From contig BBBL01000081.1 of assembly GCA_001311545.1 (NCBI GenBank), positions 1 to 6,782 of the forward strand: a stretch of 6,782 nt of DNA, in the 5' to 3' direction. Below, piece after piece: positions 5,787 through 6,782 of the stretch. Within the stretch, counting starts at the first letter, position 1; each line of letters starts with the position of its first letter. Source of the DNA: Thermus kawarayensis JCM 12314. Its GTDB lineage: Bacteria; Deinococcota; Deinococci; Deinococcales; Thermaceae. The notes beneath the pieces were generated by a model, which did no database searches, had not been told where the DNA came from, and worked only from the letters and a program-made list of their open reading frames with translations. A program made the position numbers and the translations under genes.

Positions 5787-6782
5787 GGTTCACCTCCAAA
5801 CACCCATTGCCCGGTGGGGGTGTACACCCCCGCCAGGGCTTCCAACGCGGCCCGCACCTGGACCGCGCGGTAGCCGTGGGTCGCCAGGTAGCCCAGGGGC
5901 CTTCCCTCCAGGTGTCGGAGGTCGTCGGGATTGCCCAGGGCCACCACGTAAAGGGGCTTGCCCAAGGCCAGAAGGGCCCGGTAGAGGGCCTTCTGCCCCT
6001 CCTTGAAGGGCCCGAGCCAGTGGAAGGTGGAGAGGACCACCCGCTCCGCCCCCCTGGCCTCGGCCACCGCCCGGGCCACCTCCTGGGAGGAGGGGTCCTC
6101 GGAGAGGACCAGGCCCCGGCTTCCCCGGAGGTAGGTGGGGGCCAGGTCCGCCAGGGTGGCTCCGCCCCGTAACGGTCCGTGACCTTTAGGCCCACCACCA
6201 GGGTCCCCGGCCCCGGGATGGGCAAGGGCCCGAAGAGGTGGACCACCCCCCGGCGGGCGGCCTCCAGGGCCAGGGCCTCCTCCTCCTTGGGACCGAAGGG
6301 ACACTCCCCTCCCCGGGCCAAGAGGGCGAGGGCCCGTTTCCTGGCCTCTTCCGCCCGGGACCGGGGGATCTCCTTGCCCAGGGCCCCCTGCAAGCGGGCG
6401 TGGACCTCGAGGATGGCCCCCTCGTCGGGCTCCAAAAGGAGCAGGTCCGCCCCGGCCTTCACCGCCAGGAGGGCCGCCTCCCCGGCCCCGTAGTTCCGCT
6501 TGATGGCCCCCATGGCCATGTCGTCGGTGAGGACCGCCCCCTTAAAGCCCATCTCCCGCCGCAGGAGTCCGGTAAGGATGCGCTCCGAGAGGGTGGCGGG
6601 AAGCTTCGGGTCCAGGGCGGTGAAGAGGATGTGGGCGGTCATGAGGGCAGGCATCCCCGCGGCCACGTAGCGGCGGAAGGAAGGAGCTCCACCCTCTCCA
6701 GGGCCTCCCGTGGCTTGTCCACCCGGGGGAGGTCCAGGTGGGAGTCGGTGGCGGTGTCCCCGTGGCCCGGGAAGTGCTTGCC
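5783..6782 (-). CDS. nagZ: NagZ-type beta-N-acetylglucosaminidase, glycoside hydrolase family 3 (5' end missing, two frame breaks)
   Basis: Hydrolase expected to release terminal beta-linked GlcNAc from cell-wall fragments or chito-oligosaccharides. The visible part opens with the NagZ signature [18 protein letters not shown] (6782-6729). Its Asp-x-His pair (codons at 6744-6746 and 6738-6740) matches the acid/base dyad known in bacterial NagZ enzymes. MTAHILF follows, then [10 protein letters not shown], whose first Asp (6523-6525) sits where the family's nucleophile lies. About 245 residues follow the nucleophile, far more than in single-domain E. coli NagZ. They include ALGNPDDL and [21 protein letters not shown], typical of the second alpha/beta domain of Bacillus-type NagZ. 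Two one-base deletions break the frame, near 6677-6680 (between LLP and RRYVAAGMP) and in the run at 6165-6168 (between TDRYG and GATLADL). Repaired, 333 residues remain; the N-terminal part, and thus any signal peptide, lies beyond the window. The stop overlaps the next gene's ATG. Family call is firm; exact substrate is inference. Confidence 0.9.
5791..5797 (-). promoter_or_regulatory. Ribosome binding site of the sugar-binding protein gene
   Basis: On the minus strand this reads GGAGGTG, with GGAGG six bases before the ATG at 5786. It lies inside the last codons of the GH3 gene. The match to the 16S rRNA tail is very strong, and it fixes the start at 5786, which is followed at once by a clear signal peptide. 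It would allow much higher translation of the binding protein than coupling alone. Confidence 0.85.

Noticed and set aside
4519..6666. One 715-residue protein fusing a GH3 enzyme to a sugar-binding protein
   Set aside because: The open frame leaves the real GH3 frame at 6165-6168 and only rejoins real protein at about 5520. The stretch between is low-complexity Pro/Gly/Arg/Trp shadow sequence, while the true GH3 end and the receptor's signal peptide lie in other frames.

Overview
The window is a compact, GC-rich stretch of bacterial DNA that looks like the genus Thermus (Deinococcota). The reasons are the very strong G/C preference at third codon positions (Leu as CTC/CTG, Ala as GCC, Gly as GGG/GGC), purine-rich GGAGG ribosome sites, near-zero intergenic space, and the style of the proteins. 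This genus call is inference from composition and protein appearance, not from a search.

All seven genes lie on the minus strand and are read from right to left: (1) the 3' part of a family GH3 NagZ-type beta-N-acetylglucosaminidase (6782-5783); (2) a secreted sugar-binding protein of a CUT1-type ABC importer (5786-4519); (3) its MalF-like permease (4496-3537); (4) its MalG-like permease (3540-2716); (5) a secreted DppA/OppA-type peptide-binding protein (2688-about 1128); (6) a DppB-type permease (1115-110); (7) the first 39 codons of a DppC-type permease (117-1), cut by the window edge. Junctions are a 4-base ATGA overlap, 22 bases, a 4-base GTGA overlap, 27 bases, about 12 bases and an 8-base overlap. 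No promoter or terminator is visible, so one long transcript is the simplest reading. There is no stretch of 300 bases without a gene.

The arrangement suggests a scavenging unit. The hydrolase removes terminal GlcNAc, a sugar importer sits directly behind it, and a peptide importer follows. This would suit the recovery of cell-wall (peptidoglycan) fragments or other amino-sugar oligomers, but substrates cannot be read from the sequence. No ATPase gene for either transporter lies inside the window.

Every gene longer than the edge fragment is broken by one or more frame shifts, about 15 in 6.8 kb. Fourteen are repaired by adding one base, nearly always inside a short run of identical G/C bases. 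On either side of each break the protein is intact and conserved-looking, and the repaired lengths (422, 320, 275, about 520 and 335 residues) are normal for the families. The best explanation is homopolymer deletion errors in the sequence (long-read or pyrosequencing type), not seven decaying genes. Coordinates are given for the repaired genes, so their raw lengths are not multiples of three.
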